This document shows positions 26,364-34,921 of a stretch of DNA of 64,000 nt, piece by piece. The position numbers and the translations under genes were made by a program. Numbering within the stretch: the stretch's first letter is position 1; every line of letters starts with the position of its first letter. The stretch is taken from contig JAQGKC010000083.1 of NCBI GenBank assembly GCA_028290305.1, positions 1 through 64,000 on the forward strand. The letters are read 5' to 3'. The notes beneath the pieces are model-generated. The model saw only the letters and a list, made by a program, of their open reading frames with translations, was not told the DNA's origin and ran no database searches. The DNA comes from Bradyrhizobium sp. Lineage in GTDB: Bacteria > Pseudomonadota > Alphaproteobacteria > Rhizobiales > Xanthobacteraceae.

Positions 26364-27866
26364 CTAGGCGACCGCGCGGGTCGGGGAAGTCTGGTTGGTT
26401 TTCGCACCGACCTCGTCGGCCAGATCATAACTGGACAGCATCCGGTCGAGCAACGACGTTGCCGCATTCCAGTCATAGGTACGGAAGGCATGTCCCTTGG
26501 TAACAAAGGTCGCACCGGCATAGAACATTTCATACTGCGCATGGCGTGAGGCGAATTCCGAGCCGACAGCGTCCCACGCCAGCTTGTAGAATTTCACCTT
26601 GTCGATCGCGCTGGCCGCAGGCGACTGCTGAGTCTTTCCGATCAGCCGCGCGACCTCCGGATTGTTGAAATCCTTCACCGACGATGGCAGCATGATCATT
26701 CCGCCGCCGGCCAATTCGCGCAGTGTGTTGATGACCTTGGCGTAGAGTTGCTGCGTCAGGGTCTGTGCCGCATAGAGCATTCGCCGGTCCGGCACGAAAT
26801 AGGCGCCACGTTGTTGGCCGCTGGTCTCCATCGCCACAACAAACGCATCGACCATGCTGGCTTCGGCAGACAATTGCCCCAACGTCTCGCGCACCTGCGG
26901 AAATCCGGTGATGCCGTTGGTTTCGGCGGTGCGGTGCGCGATGCCCAGAAGAAAGCGAAGCTTGATCGAGAGCCGGATCATGGCCTGATAGTTCTGATAG
27001 ACGTGCGCAGGCGTCGCGTGAAACTGCTTTTGGCACATTTCGATGCTGTCGACGACAAACACCCGCTCCCACGGAACCTTGACATCGTCGAAATAGAGCA
27101 CGGCGTCGTTTTCATCAAATCGGCTGGCCAACGGATTGTCGAACACGGACGGCGCGGCCGCCTCATAGGATTTTCGCGACAGTATCTTCAGGCCCTTGGC
27201 GTTCATCGGGACCGCAAATGAGATGGCGTATTTCTCGTCTCCCGGCTGCAGTGGCTGGATACAGGTCACAAAGACCTCGTTTGCCATGATGCCGCCGGTT
27301 GCGAGCATTTTCGCGCCCCGCACCGTAATGCCATCCGCATCGCGATCGACGACTCCCGCCGACAAAAACGGATCGCTTTGCTGAGCGGCGCTCTTGGAAC
27401 GATCGGCCTGCGGATTGATGATCACGTAAGTGAGGTAAAGATCGTTGTCCCGCGCGTAACGGTAATAATCCCCAAGCGCCTTGGCGCGTGCAGGATCATA
27501 CGCTTCGAAAACCTCGCAGCCCATATACATCCCGGAGATGCAGGACGCGACGTGATCGGGAGCCCGTCCCATGAAGCCTGCATGGAGTTCGGTCCACGCC
27601 TCGAGACCTTTGCGGCGGGTCACAAGTTCGTCATAGCTCGCGGGAAGTTGCCAGATTCGATTGGCCCGCGTACCCGTCTCGGTTTCGAACGTCATCAATT
27701 CGCGATTTTCGGGAGCGCTTTGAAAATCGAACATCCGTCCGATCGAGGCGATCGCGCCACGATAGGCGGAATGGGTCGTGACATCATCGACAAGCTCGCC
27801 ATCGAGATAAATCTCGCGGCCATCGCGCAAGCTCGCAATATGCTGTTCGCCACTCTTGATCATCAC
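26364..27866 (-). CDS. HpaB-family two-component flavin hydroxylase (copy 1)
   Basis: Oxygenase component (500 aa) of the 4-hydroxyphenylacetate 3-hydroxylase family, which uses reduced FADH2 supplied by a separate reductase to hydroxylate aromatic or heteroaromatic rings. Segments include RVFVVDSIEMCQKQFHATPAHVYQ (around 270-295), the central PWER motif, and the C-terminal GSEFASRHAQYEMFYAG. It is 34 bases downstream of the reductase gene, so both components are made together. A second copy is encoded at 36799-38313. Other family members attack chlorophenols, nitrophenols or pyrrole-2-carboxylate, so the substrate is open. Confidence 0.86.
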   Translation of the reverse strand: MMIKSGEQHIASLRDGREIYLDGELVDDVTTHSAYRGAIASIGRMFDFQSAPENRELMTFETETGTRANRIWQLPASYDELVTRRKGLEAWTELHAGFMGRAPDHVASCISGMYMGCEVFEAYDPARAKALGDYYRYARDNDLYLTYVIINPQADRSKSAAQQSDPFLSAGVVDRDADGITVRGAKMLATGGIMANEVFVTCIQPLQPGDEKYAISFAVPMNAKGLKILSRKSYEAAAPSVFDNPLASRFDENDAVLYFDDVKVPWERVFVVDSIEMCQKQFHATPAHVYQNYQAMIRLSIKLRFLLGIAHRTAETNGITGFPQVRETLGQLSAEASMVDAFVVAMETSGQQRGAYFVPDRRMLYAAQTLTQQLYAKVINTLRELAGGGMIMLPSSVKDFNNPEVARLIGKTQQSPAASAIDKVKFYKLAWDAVGSEFASRHAQYEMFYAGATFVTKGHAFRTYDWNAATSLLDRMLSSYDLADEVGAKTNQTSPTRAVA

Positions 27867-27899
27867 ATCCCTCGATCAGCTTCGTTCATCGACGAAAAT

Positions 27900-28430
27900 T
27901 CAGTAGTGCATCGGGAGCGGCCATTCGGGGCTGCGCTCGTTGCCGGCAAGACTTCGATAAGTACCACGAAAGAAAATCAAAGGCTCCTTCTGCGGATATG
28001 CCGTGAACCTTTTGACCCGGCCAACGAAGATGACATGGTCGCCGCCATCATGATGCGCATAGGGCGTGCATTCGAAATGGGCAAGGGCGCCGGCGATCAG
28101 CGGCGCCGCATTGTCACCGAGCGTGTGCTCGACCGCTGTCCATTTGTCACCCAGCGCCTTCGCGAACTTGTCGGACAGATGCTCCTGGTCGCGGCCCAAT
28201 ATATTCACAGCATACCCCTTGGCCTCGATCATGGCATTGAGGCTGAACGACCTGCGGTCAATCGAGAACAGAATGAGCGGCGGATCGACGGAAACGGAAT
28301 TGAACGAACTCATGGTCAGCCCAACAGCGCTGCCATCGGCGGCCTGGGCGGTGATGACGGCCACGCCGGTGGCAAATTGGCCGAGTGCCTGCCGAAACGA
28401 CCGCGGATCCAGGTCGAGCGCCACGCCCAT
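27900..28430 (-). CDS. Flavin reductase (HpaC-like)
   Basis: NAD(P)H:flavin reductase (176 aa), the partner for the HpaB oxygenase. Family marks are RQALGQFATGVAVIT near the N-terminus, TMSSFNSVSVDPPLILF and the late GDHVIFVGRV. ATG 28430 is chosen because GGAGG lies five bases upstream; a GTG two codons earlier overlaps that site. It starts the operon reductase-HpaB-cupin. The operator-like palindrome at 28448-28464 is only 18 bases before the start. It is the only such reductase in the window, so it may serve both HpaB copies. Confidence 0.87.
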   Translation of the reverse strand: MGVALDLDPRSFRQALGQFATGVAVITAQAADGSAVGLTMSSFNSVSVDPPLILFSIDRRSFSLNAMIEAKGYAVNILGRDQEHLSDKFAKALGDKWTAVEHTLGDNAAPLIAGALAHFECTPYAHHDGGDHVIFVGRVKRFTAYPQKEPLIFFRGTYRSLAGNERSPEWPLPMHY

Positions 28431-28447
28431 TTTCACCTCCGCTATTT

Positions 28448-28464
28448 ACCTTTGTTACAAAGCT
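28448..28464. promoter_or_regulatory. MarR-type operator between reductase and MarR genes
   Basis: ACCTTTGTTACAAAGCT: a near-perfect palindrome (AGCTTTGT/ACAAAGCT half-sites, one mismatch) between the minus-strand reductase gene and the plus-strand marR gene. It is the most symmetrical of four related sites (25262, 28448, 33945, 38379). Position suits repression of the reductase operon and perhaps autoregulation of marR. Confidence 0.65.
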
Positions 28465-28595
28465 ATATGATCGGAGGCGACGCTGTCAAGAACCCGCCTG
28501 TGGTCGGACGACACGGGTGCCGTTGTCGAGGCCGGCCGATCTTGTTGTTCTGGTGATCGGTGGTTATAGAAATGCAAACGATGTGCGGAGCCCGA

Positions 28596-29162
28596 ATGGC
28601 CACGAAGACCAGATCCCGGAAAGTCACGATCGAATCCACGGTGACGCGGCCCGAGCTGCTGGTCGAGGGATCGGACCGGGCGTTTCGCCAGTTCGTTCAC
28701 GACACGCTGGCCTTTTCCGCGCGCCTGCAGCAGGTGCGGGGCCAGCTCGGACAAGTCATCGGCCTCTCGGGAACGCAATACACCGTGTTGATCGCCATCG
28801 CCCATCTGCACGGGCTGGATGAAAGAGTCGGCGTCAACCTCGTGGCCGACCATTTGCATTTCAGCGGCGCTTTCATCACCATCGAGATCAACAAGCTGGT
28901 CGCTGCCGGCCTGGTCGAGAAGGAGATCGACTCCGAAGATCGCCGGCGGGTTGTCCTCAGCATTACGCCGAAGGCGCGGGCGTTGCTCAACGAGCTGGCG
29001 CCAGTACAACGGCCGGCCAACGACCTGCTCTTCAGTTGTCTGTCCGCAAAGGATTTCAGCAAGATCGGGAAGCTGATGTCCGAACTGGTAGAGACCGCTG
29101 ATCAGGCCATTCGGTTGCTGGAATACACCACCCCGATCGCGGCGGCGCGGTCGGCAAAATAA
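28596..29162 (+). CDS. MarR-family regulator (copy 1)
   Basis: Regulator of 188 aa. GGAG six bases before ATG 28596 sets the start. It has a winged-helix core (LVADHLHFSGAFITIEINKLVAAGLVEKE as the recognition region) and a basic N-terminal arm. After it comes ELLVEGSDRAFRQFVHD, also found nearly unchanged in the MarR copy at 34077-34718. Divergent from the reductase/HpaB operon with the palindromic operator between them. MarR proteins usually repress catabolic genes until the aromatic ligand binds; I infer that role for the four units carrying the shared site. Confidence 0.86.
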   Translation: MATKTRSRKVTIESTVTRPELLVEGSDRAFRQFVHDTLAFSARLQQVRGQLGQVIGLSGTQYTVLIAIAHLHGLDERVGVNLVADHLHFSGAFITIEINKLVAAGLVEKEIDSEDRRRVVLSITPKARALLNELAPVQRPANDLLFSCLSAKDFSKIGKLMSELVETADQAIRLLEYTTPIAAARSAK

Positions 29163-29220
29163 CTCGCCGGCGCAGCGCATCCGCCGAGACGCTTGCGGGA
29201 AAGAGCGATCTTCCGAGCGT

Positions 29221-29955
29221 TCACGCTTTCGCATGGCGGGCCTCATTGGCGCCGGCGCCGAGAAACGTCTCGGAGACGATGGAATCCTGCGCAAGCTCGC
29301 TCGCCGTCCCTGACGTCACCATGCGGCCGGTCTCAAGCAGATAGGCCCGGTCGGCGAATTTGAGCGTTTGCCGGGCCTTCTGCTCGATCAACATGATCGT
29401 CAAACCTTCGGCGCGGAGCTCTCCGATCATGCCAAAAACGTGCTCGGTCATTTTCGGCGCCAGTCCCAGCGAAGGCTCGTCCAGCAGCAGCAAACGGGGT
29501 TTGGAAAGGCACGCTCTCGCGATCGCCAGCAATTGCTGTTCGCCGCCGCTGAGAAGGCTCGCCAGCCGGTGACGCCGCTGCTCCAGAATCGGGAACCGGG
29601 CTAACATCCGCTTGACGTCCGACGCCGCCTCTCGTTTGTCCGAACGGCAGTAGATGCCCATGAGCAGGTTCTCCTCGACCGTCATGCGCGCGAGAATGCC
29701 CCGCCCCTCCGGCACCAGCGAGATGCCGGCTCGCAGATTTCGTTCGGCGGCATTGGGCTTCAACAGGCGATCCTCGAAACGAATATCGCCATCGAACGGC
29801 AACAGCCCCGCGATCGCGCGCGCGATGGTGGTCTTGCCAGCCCCATTGGCACCCAGCAGCGCGACGATTTCACCTGCATTGATGTCGAGATCGATTCCCC
29901 GGACTGCGGCTACGGAACCGTAGTGAACCCTGAGGCCGCGGACCGACAGCATCAT
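29221..29955 (-). CDS. livF: Branched-chain-type ABC transporter ATPase LivF (importer 1)
   Basis: Second ATPase (244 aa) of a Liv/HAAT importer. Walker A GANGAGKTT, signature LLSGGEQQLLAIARA and Walker B LLLLDEPSLGLAP are intact. Its start overlaps the livG stop. These importers carry amino acids, amides, urea or aromatic acids; the local context points to an aromatic or heteroaromatic acid. Confidence 0.92.
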   Translation of the reverse strand: MMLSVRGLRVHYGSVAAVRGIDLDINAGEIVALLGANGAGKTTIARAIAGLLPFDGDIRFEDRLLKPNAAERNLRAGISLVPEGRGILARMTVEENLLMGIYCRSDKREAASDVKRMLARFPILEQRRHRLASLLSGGEQQLLAIARACLSKPRLLLLDEPSLGLAPKMTEHVFGMIGELRAEGLTIMLIEQKARQTLKFADRAYLLETGRMVTSGTASELAQDSIVSETFLGAGANEARHAKA

Positions 29956-30704
29956 GCGTCCGCCCCGAGATAAGCGTCCATGACGACCGGATTCGTCCGC
30001 ACCTCGTCCGGCAGTCCCTGGGCGATCAAAACGCCGAAATCGAGCACGTAGAGATAATCACAGAGGTTCATGACAAAGCTCATGTCGTGTTCGATCAGGA
30101 GTATGGTCAGGCCATCATCGCGCAAGCGCAACATCAGGTGACGGATCTCTTCCGCCTCGTCGTGATTCATTCCGGCCACCGGTTCATCGAGCAGCAAGAC
30201 CTTCGGTCCAGCCGTCAACGCCCGCGCCATCTCGACTTTCCTCTGGGTGCCATAAGACAGCGAGCGCGCGCTCTGGTCACGCACGCTCTCAAGCCCGAAA
30301 AACGCCAGGACCTGCTCCGCACGCGCGATGGCGGCGCGATCGGTCCAGCGCGTCGGCAGCGCCCGCCGCAGCAACGAACCCTGCGCCGGTTGCGCCACCA
30401 GCAGGTGTTGCCACACCGTCATGCTTCCGAACAACCTGATGTTCTGGAACGTCCGCACGACGCCCGCCCGGGCTATGCGATAGGAACGCCACTGCGTAAT
30501 CGGCGAGTTGTCGAAAACCACCTCCCCGCCATCGGCGCGATAGGCGCCGGTGATGACGTTGAAAAGCGTCGTCTTGCCGGCGCCGTTAGGACCGATGACA
30601 CCGACGATCCGCCCTTGCGGCACTTCGCAGGAAAGTCCGGACAGAGCCGTGATTCCGCCAAAGGATTTGGTGACGTTGCTCAACTGCAGCAATGGCTTGC
30701 TCAT
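29952..30704 (-). CDS. livG: Branched-chain-type ABC transporter ATPase LivG (importer 1)
   Basis: First ATPase (250 aa): Walker A GPNGAGKTT, signature SYGTQRKVEMARAL, Walker B VLLLDEPVAGMN, and the LivG-specific C-terminal extension ending in a DAYLG motif. It overlaps livM by four bases and livF by four bases, so the whole set is translationally coupled. Confidence 0.92.
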   Translation of the reverse strand: MSKPLLQLSNVTKSFGGITALSGLSCEVPQGRIVGVIGPNGAGKTTLFNVITGAYRADGGEVVFDNSPITQWRSYRIARAGVVRTFQNIRLFGSMTVWQHLLVAQPAQGSLLRRALPTRWTDRAAIARAEQVLAFFGLESVRDQSARSLSYGTQRKVEMARALTAGPKVLLLDEPVAGMNHDEAEEIRHLMLRLRDDGLTILLIEHDMSFVMNLCDYLYVLDFGVLIAQGLPDEVRTNPVVMDAYLGADA

Positions 30705-31537
30705 GCCGCGCGCCTTCGAAACGTCATCCGCCGAAACAGGCTTCGGTCGAGAATGCCCTGGCGCCGGACCAGCAGCACGACAATCAGGAGAGCACCGAAC
30801 GCGGCGAGCCGCCAGTCGGCCAGCGCGCGGAGTTGCTCCGGCAACAGCACCAAAAGCGACGCTCCGACCAGCGAGCCCGCCCCGATCGTCGATCCGCCGA
30901 GAATGACAGCGAGAACGAAATCGATCGATCGCTCGAAGCCGAAATTGCCGGGTTCGATATAAACGTGATGATGGGCGAAAAGGCCGCCTGATATCGCCGC
31001 GACCGCGGCGCTCAGTCCGAATGCTCCCACCTTCGTCATCGTGGTGTTGAGGCCGATCAGGTTCGCGGCGGTCTCATCGTCGGCGATGGCCCGCATTTCC
31101 AACCAGAGCCGAGACGATTCCATCAGCCAGACCAGAAGCAGGATCAGGCCCACCCAGATCCAGATGTAGGAGACCGACACATGCGCCATGCCATGAAATC
31201 CCTCCGCGCCACCGGTAGCGTCGAGATTGAGGAACAGGCTGCGCGTCATTTCCCCAAAACCAAGCGTGGCCATGGCGAGAAACAGCCCTTTCAGGCGCAG
31301 CGCAGGAAAGCCGATCAACAGGCCAACCAGTCCCGACGTGACTGCGGCGATCACAAGCGCTGGCGTCAGCGCCATGCCGCCTTTCACCGTCAGATAGGAT
31401 GTCAAATAGGCGCCGATCGCCATGAAACCCGCATTGCCCAGCGACAACTGGCCGGTCGCAAGGATGATGTAGACGCTGAGCGCGCCCAAGGTGAGGATGC
31501 CGACATCCGCCAAAAGACTCGCGTAATAGGTCGACAT
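30701..31537 (-). CDS. livM: Branched-chain-type ABC permease LivM (importer 1)
   Basis: Membrane subunit (278 aa) with about eight hydrophobic segments. The family region GAYLTSYLTVKGGMA and the ATPase-contacting loop around ADDETAANLIGLNTTMTKV are recognisable. It shares one base with the livH stop. It is slightly shorter than the usual 300-plus residues at its N-terminus. Confidence 0.9.
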   Translation of the reverse strand: MSTYYASLLADVGILTLGALSVYIILATGQLSLGNAGFMAIGAYLTSYLTVKGGMALTPALVIAAVTSGLVGLLIGFPALRLKGLFLAMATLGFGEMTRSLFLNLDATGGAEGFHGMAHVSVSYIWIWVGLILLLVWLMESSRLWLEMRAIADDETAANLIGLNTTMTKVGAFGLSAAVAAISGGLFAHHHVYIEPGNFGFERSIDFVLAVILGGSTIGAGSLVGASLLVLLPEQLRALADWRLAAFGALLIVVLLVRRQGILDRSLFRRMTFRRRAA

Positions 31538-32415
31538 CAGACGCGCTGCCCCTGGTCGGCGCCGCTGCCGCCCAGCAAGCCCTGTGGTCGAAACAGCAGA
31601 ATCAGGATCATGAAGCCATAGACCACGAAGTCACGGATCTGCGACCCGCCATAGGCGACCGTCAGCACTTCCGCGATGCCGATCAGCGGCCCGGCGATGA
31701 GCGCACCCCAGATCCGGCTGGTGCCGCCAATCACCATGACGGCGATGGCCTTCAGTCCAATCTCGACGCCGACATAGGGCGTGATCGCCGCGTAATGCAG
31801 TGCGATCAATACCCCGGCGGCGCCGGCCAGCGCGCCCGACATCATAAACGCGATCAGCGTGATGCGACTTCCGGAGACGCCGAGCAGCCGGGCGACGTCG
31901 CGATTTTCGGCGACCGCCCGCAATGCGCGGCCGATCGGCGTGCGCTGCACGATGTAGGCGATGATCGCAACCAGTCCCACGGTGGCGCCAAGGACGACCA
32001 ACTGAATGTCTCCGACGCTTACAGGACCCAGCGTGACGCGGCCTCCGAGCAAATCGTCCGGCAGTTGCAGGGGATCCGATCCCCAGACGTTGGTCGCGAC
32101 ATTCTGGAGAATGATTGAGAATCCGAGTGTACTCAGCATCGGCGTCACAGCGGGTGCATCGCGCAACGGCTCATAACCGACCTTCTCGATCACGACGGAT
32201 ATCAGCGCCGCGCCCGCCATCCCGGCCGCGACCGCCAGTGGCAATGGCAAATGCGCGGTGATGACCGCGAAACCCAGATAGCCGCCGATCATGAACAACT
32301 CGGCAATCGCCAGATTGAGAATTCCAAGGATTCCCATCACGATCGAGAATGACAAGGCGAGCAGCGTATAAACCGCTCCCAATGTCACACCATTTACGAG
32401 CTGCTGAAGAAACAT
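31537..32415 (-). CDS. livH: Branched-chain-type ABC permease LivH (importer 1)
   Basis: Membrane subunit (292 aa, the standard size). It begins with the typical MFLQQLVNGVTLGAVYTLL and contains the ATPase-contacting loop around RAVAENRDVARLLGVSGSRI. It lies about 150 bases downstream of the binding-protein gene, a common arrangement that leaves room for a hairpin to dampen downstream expression. Confidence 0.91.
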   Translation of the reverse strand: MFLQQLVNGVTLGAVYTLLALSFSIVMGILGILNLAIAELFMIGGYLGFAVITAHLPLPLAVAAGMAGAALISVVIEKVGYEPLRDAPAVTPMLSTLGFSIILQNVATNVWGSDPLQLPDDLLGGRVTLGPVSVGDIQLVVLGATVGLVAIIAYIVQRTPIGRALRAVAENRDVARLLGVSGSRITLIAFMMSGALAGAAGVLIALHYAAITPYVGVEIGLKAIAVMVIGGTSRIWGALIAGPLIGIAEVLTVAYGGSQIRDFVVYGFMILILLFRPQGLLGGSGADQGQRV

Positions 32416-32568
32416 CGATCTTCTACCGCCATTGCCGCGAATGCTCGACGAAAACTCGCCAGCGTCTCGCGCTCATCATGCTTGCACAAACCTTGTCGGC
32501 AATGCCGTACGCGGGGCAAGCAATATCCCCCCGTATCCTGGATTTGACGAACCGACGGCTTTATCGGC

Positions 32569-33807
32569 TCAGCAGGCGGTATGACCGGGCGCCGAACTGC
32601 AGCCATGGACCTTTGTCGACCATGCGCCATTCTGCCCCTGCAATACGTAGAACGATTTGACGGCATCGCCGTCGTCGTTGAAGCTGATCGGGCCGCCCAA
32701 TCCCTGGAAATCCCGAAGCTTGACCAGGTAATCGCGAATCTTGACGCGATCGGCTTCAACATCCTCTGGCTTGCCCGTCACGCCGGCATTCTTTGCCGCA
32801 TCCACATACATGCTGACGGTCTCGTAGATGTTGGCATCGTACATGCTGGGCTCGATTTCCGCCGGCAGGCTGGATTCCTTGCGCAACAGCGGCTGAAGCT
32901 CGGCGACGAACGCGGTTGGCCGGTCTCCCTGCATCGAAGCAAAGAACGTAGCGGGCGCGACGATCGGCAGCTCGGGAGCGGCCTTGAGAATCGCCGACGA
33001 AATCAACTGGGTTGCACCCACGACCGGCTTGATGAATCCCTGCCGCTTCATCTCGCGAAGCACCGTCACGGCCTGGCTGTAATCGGCGCTCAGCACCACG
33101 CCATCCGGATTGAGCGACTTCATCTTGGTCACCTGGGCACTGACGTCGAGATCGCCCGTATTGAAAGAAAGCGGGTCGTTCTCGTTCGCGATCGTGATGC
33201 CGTTTTCCTTCATCAGCGGCGGCATGATCTTGGTGCCCACGGTGGCGGCCGTGGCGTCCTTGGCGTCGAAGATGATCGCGACCGACTTGATATTGAACGT
33301 CTTCTGGAAATAGGGAACCGTCGATTTCGCGAGAATCCCTTCGTCGATGGTATTGCGGAACGCCCACGGCCGATTTGCCTTGGCAACGCCGGGCTTCGAA
33401 GATGCCTGCGACATCGCCACGACCTTCATTTCGTTGGCGACCGGGAAAGTCACCTCCGCCGCACTGCTGGTCAGCGGGCCGGCGATGGCGAGGACGTTCT
33501 CGTCGCCGGCCAGTTTGCGCAGCGAACTCGCCGCCTGAGCCGGCTTGGTCGCGTCGTCCAGGATGATCAGTTTGAGCTTTGCGCCGTTCACGCCGCCGGC
33601 CTTGTTGACCTGCTGCTCCAGCATCTTCAGCGTCACGGTATTGGTGCGGCCCCATTCCGCAAACGGTCCACTGCTCGGGACAATCGCACCGATCGCGATT
33701 TCGCGACCGGCGAGACTCTGCGCCGCGGCCGGACCAATCGCGGCGAATGAAATCTGAAGGATGACTGCGGCAAAAAGTCCGCCAAGTTTGGCGCCCGTCG
33801 ATATCAT
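32569..33807 (-). CDS. livK: Branched-chain-type ABC solute-binding protein (importer 1)
   Basis: Periplasmic binding protein (412 aa). ATG 33807 is chosen for the GAGGAG upstream and the Sec signal that follows (MISTGAKLGGLFAAV to AAAQ). The type I fold is shown by IAIGAIVPSSGPFAEWG and IAGPLTSSAAEVTFPVANE. It is the first gene of livKHMGF. Upstream are a perfect TATAAT and, just before it, the shared 17-base MarR-type site, tying uptake to the nearby enzymes. Confidence 0.88.
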   Translation of the reverse strand: MISTGAKLGGLFAAVILQISFAAIGPAAAQSLAGREIAIGAIVPSSGPFAEWGRTNTVTLKMLEQQVNKAGGVNGAKLKLIILDDATKPAQAASSLRKLAGDENVLAIAGPLTSSAAEVTFPVANEMKVVAMSQASSKPGVAKANRPWAFRNTIDEGILAKSTVPYFQKTFNIKSVAIIFDAKDATAATVGTKIMPPLMKENGITIANENDPLSFNTGDLDVSAQVTKMKSLNPDGVVLSADYSQAVTVLREMKRQGFIKPVVGATQLISSAILKAAPELPIVAPATFFASMQGDRPTAFVAELQPLLRKESSLPAEIEPSMYDANIYETVSMYVDAAKNAGVTGKPEDVEADRVKIRDYLVKLRDFQGLGGPISFNDDGDAVKSFYVLQGQNGAWSTKVHGCSSAPGHTAC

Positions 33808-33935
33808 GAGTGAACTCCTCGAAATTGGAAACGACGCTTGGATGCCCGGCTCCAGGGCCTGCCGGTGCTTGCACAGGCCATGCCAGCGCCCCTGCCGCAA
33901 CCATGATTCCTCAAAATAAGCCGAATGACAAACAA

Positions 33936-33961
33936 ATTATAAACAGCTTTTAGACAAAGGT
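33936..33961 (-). promoter_or_regulatory. livK promoter -10 with MarR-type operator
   Basis: On the minus strand, TATAAT at 33941-33936. Three bases upstream of it is the operator AGCTTTTAGACAAAGGT (plus strand 33945-33961), covering the space where -35 contacts occur. The -35 itself is weak. A half-site-like AAGCTATT follows at 33970-33977. Confidence 0.58.
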
Positions 33962-34076
33962 TCTATTGGAAGCTATTTTATCTGACGGCGCCTCTCGATG
34001 TCTGCCCTGCTGCAAAAAGCGCCTGCGCCGCTCAGTTGTTGGGCGGCGACGGGTCCCAAGTGCCAGACCACACGGC

Positions 34077-34718
34077 TCAAGACAGCTTGGTCTTTCGAGG
34101 CGTTTTCTGTCGGCCGCCAAGTTCGGCGACGATCGGCTTCGCGTTCAGATCCGACAGATAGCGCTGCAGCGCCATCGCCTGCTCGCTCGATTTGACCAGC
34201 CGCTCGACCATATCGGTCAGCGATGCAAATTCCTTCGCCGTGAGGCAGCCGAACTGGACGTCGTTGACCTGCGTCTGAATCGGCGCCAGACGTTCGAGCA
34301 TATCCCTGCCGCGCGCCGTCACCGTCAGACACAGGCGGCGCTTGTCCACGGGGTGGCTGGCTTTCTCGATCAGTCCCTTGCTCAGAAGCTTGTTGGTGAT
34401 GACGGTGGTGAAGGCGCCGCTGAGATGAAGATGATCGGCGACATCCTTGACGCTGACGTCCCCTTCAGCGGCGAGATGCCCGATCGAGATCAGCATCGTA
34501 TATTCGATACCCGCGAGGCCAATGACCGCGCCATGGCCTTCGCGAATGGCGGAATGGCGGGCGAGAAAGCCGAACAGGTTATGGACAAGGCCTCGAAACT
34601 TCTGGTCGGAGCCCTCTACCAGAAGCTCCGGCTTCGAAATCGTCAGCGCTGCCCGCCGCGGAGGCTTGACCGCGACCGGCTTGACCGATGTTGAGGCCAG
34701 ATTACGTTTCCGTTCCAT
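34077..34718 (-). CDS. MarR-family regulator (copy 2)
   Basis: Regulator of 213 aa, a paralogue of the one at 28596. They share PELLVEGSD, the VIGL[AS]G segment, the ADHLHxSGAF recognition region and the spacing of the C-terminal helices. It has a longer basic N-terminal arm (MERKRN onward, several Lys/Arg and prolines). It lies just upstream of livK in the same direction with the D site between its stop and livK. I infer both MarR copies read the same or overlapping palindromes. Confidence 0.86.
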   Translation of the reverse strand: MERKRNLASTSVKPVAVKPPRRAALTISKPELLVEGSDQKFRGLVHNLFGFLARHSAIREGHGAVIGLAGIEYTMLISIGHLAAEGDVSVKDVADHLHLSGAFTTVITNKLLSKGLIEKASHPVDKRRLCLTVTARGRDMLERLAPIQTQVNDVQFGCLTAKEFASLTDMVERLVKSSEQAMALQRYLSDLNAKPIVAELGGRQKTPRKTKLS

Positions 34719-34797
34719 TGCACTTCCATAACAAGACGAATGTCGTAGCACCTTGGCCGGTTCGCCCCGAGGTTACAATGACCTCATGAGGCAATTG

Positions 34798-34833
34798 GAT
34801 CATGATCCGATTAGATTGAATCCGATCATGATC
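34798..34833. repeat. 15-bp inverted repeat
   Basis: GATCATGATCCGATT (34798-34812) and AATCCGATCATGATC (34819-34833) are inverted with one mismatch and a 6-base loop. It lies in the marR/amidohydrolase gap just before the larger palindromic element, and has the look of a related intergenic repeat or of a strong RNA hairpin. Confidence 0.6.
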
Positions 34834-34847
34834 TGATCTCTTTGTTT

Positions 34848-34921
34848 GAGCATGATCTCCGCGCAAACGCTTCGCGTTTGTCGCGAGGGAAAACCGGTTT
34901 CCATTTTTCCGGATCATGCTC
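34848..34921. repeat. 74-bp imperfect palindrome, Bradyrhizobium-type intergenic repeat
   Basis: The ends are inverted (GAGCATGATC at 34848, GATCATGCTC at 34912), with an inner exact hairpin CAAACGC-TTC-GCGTTTG (34864-34880) and a central AAACCGGTTT. From memory this closely resembles an element dispersed in intergenic regions of Bradyrhizobium and relatives. It ends exactly at the stop codon of the amidohydrolase gene and may serve as its terminator. Confidence 0.7.
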
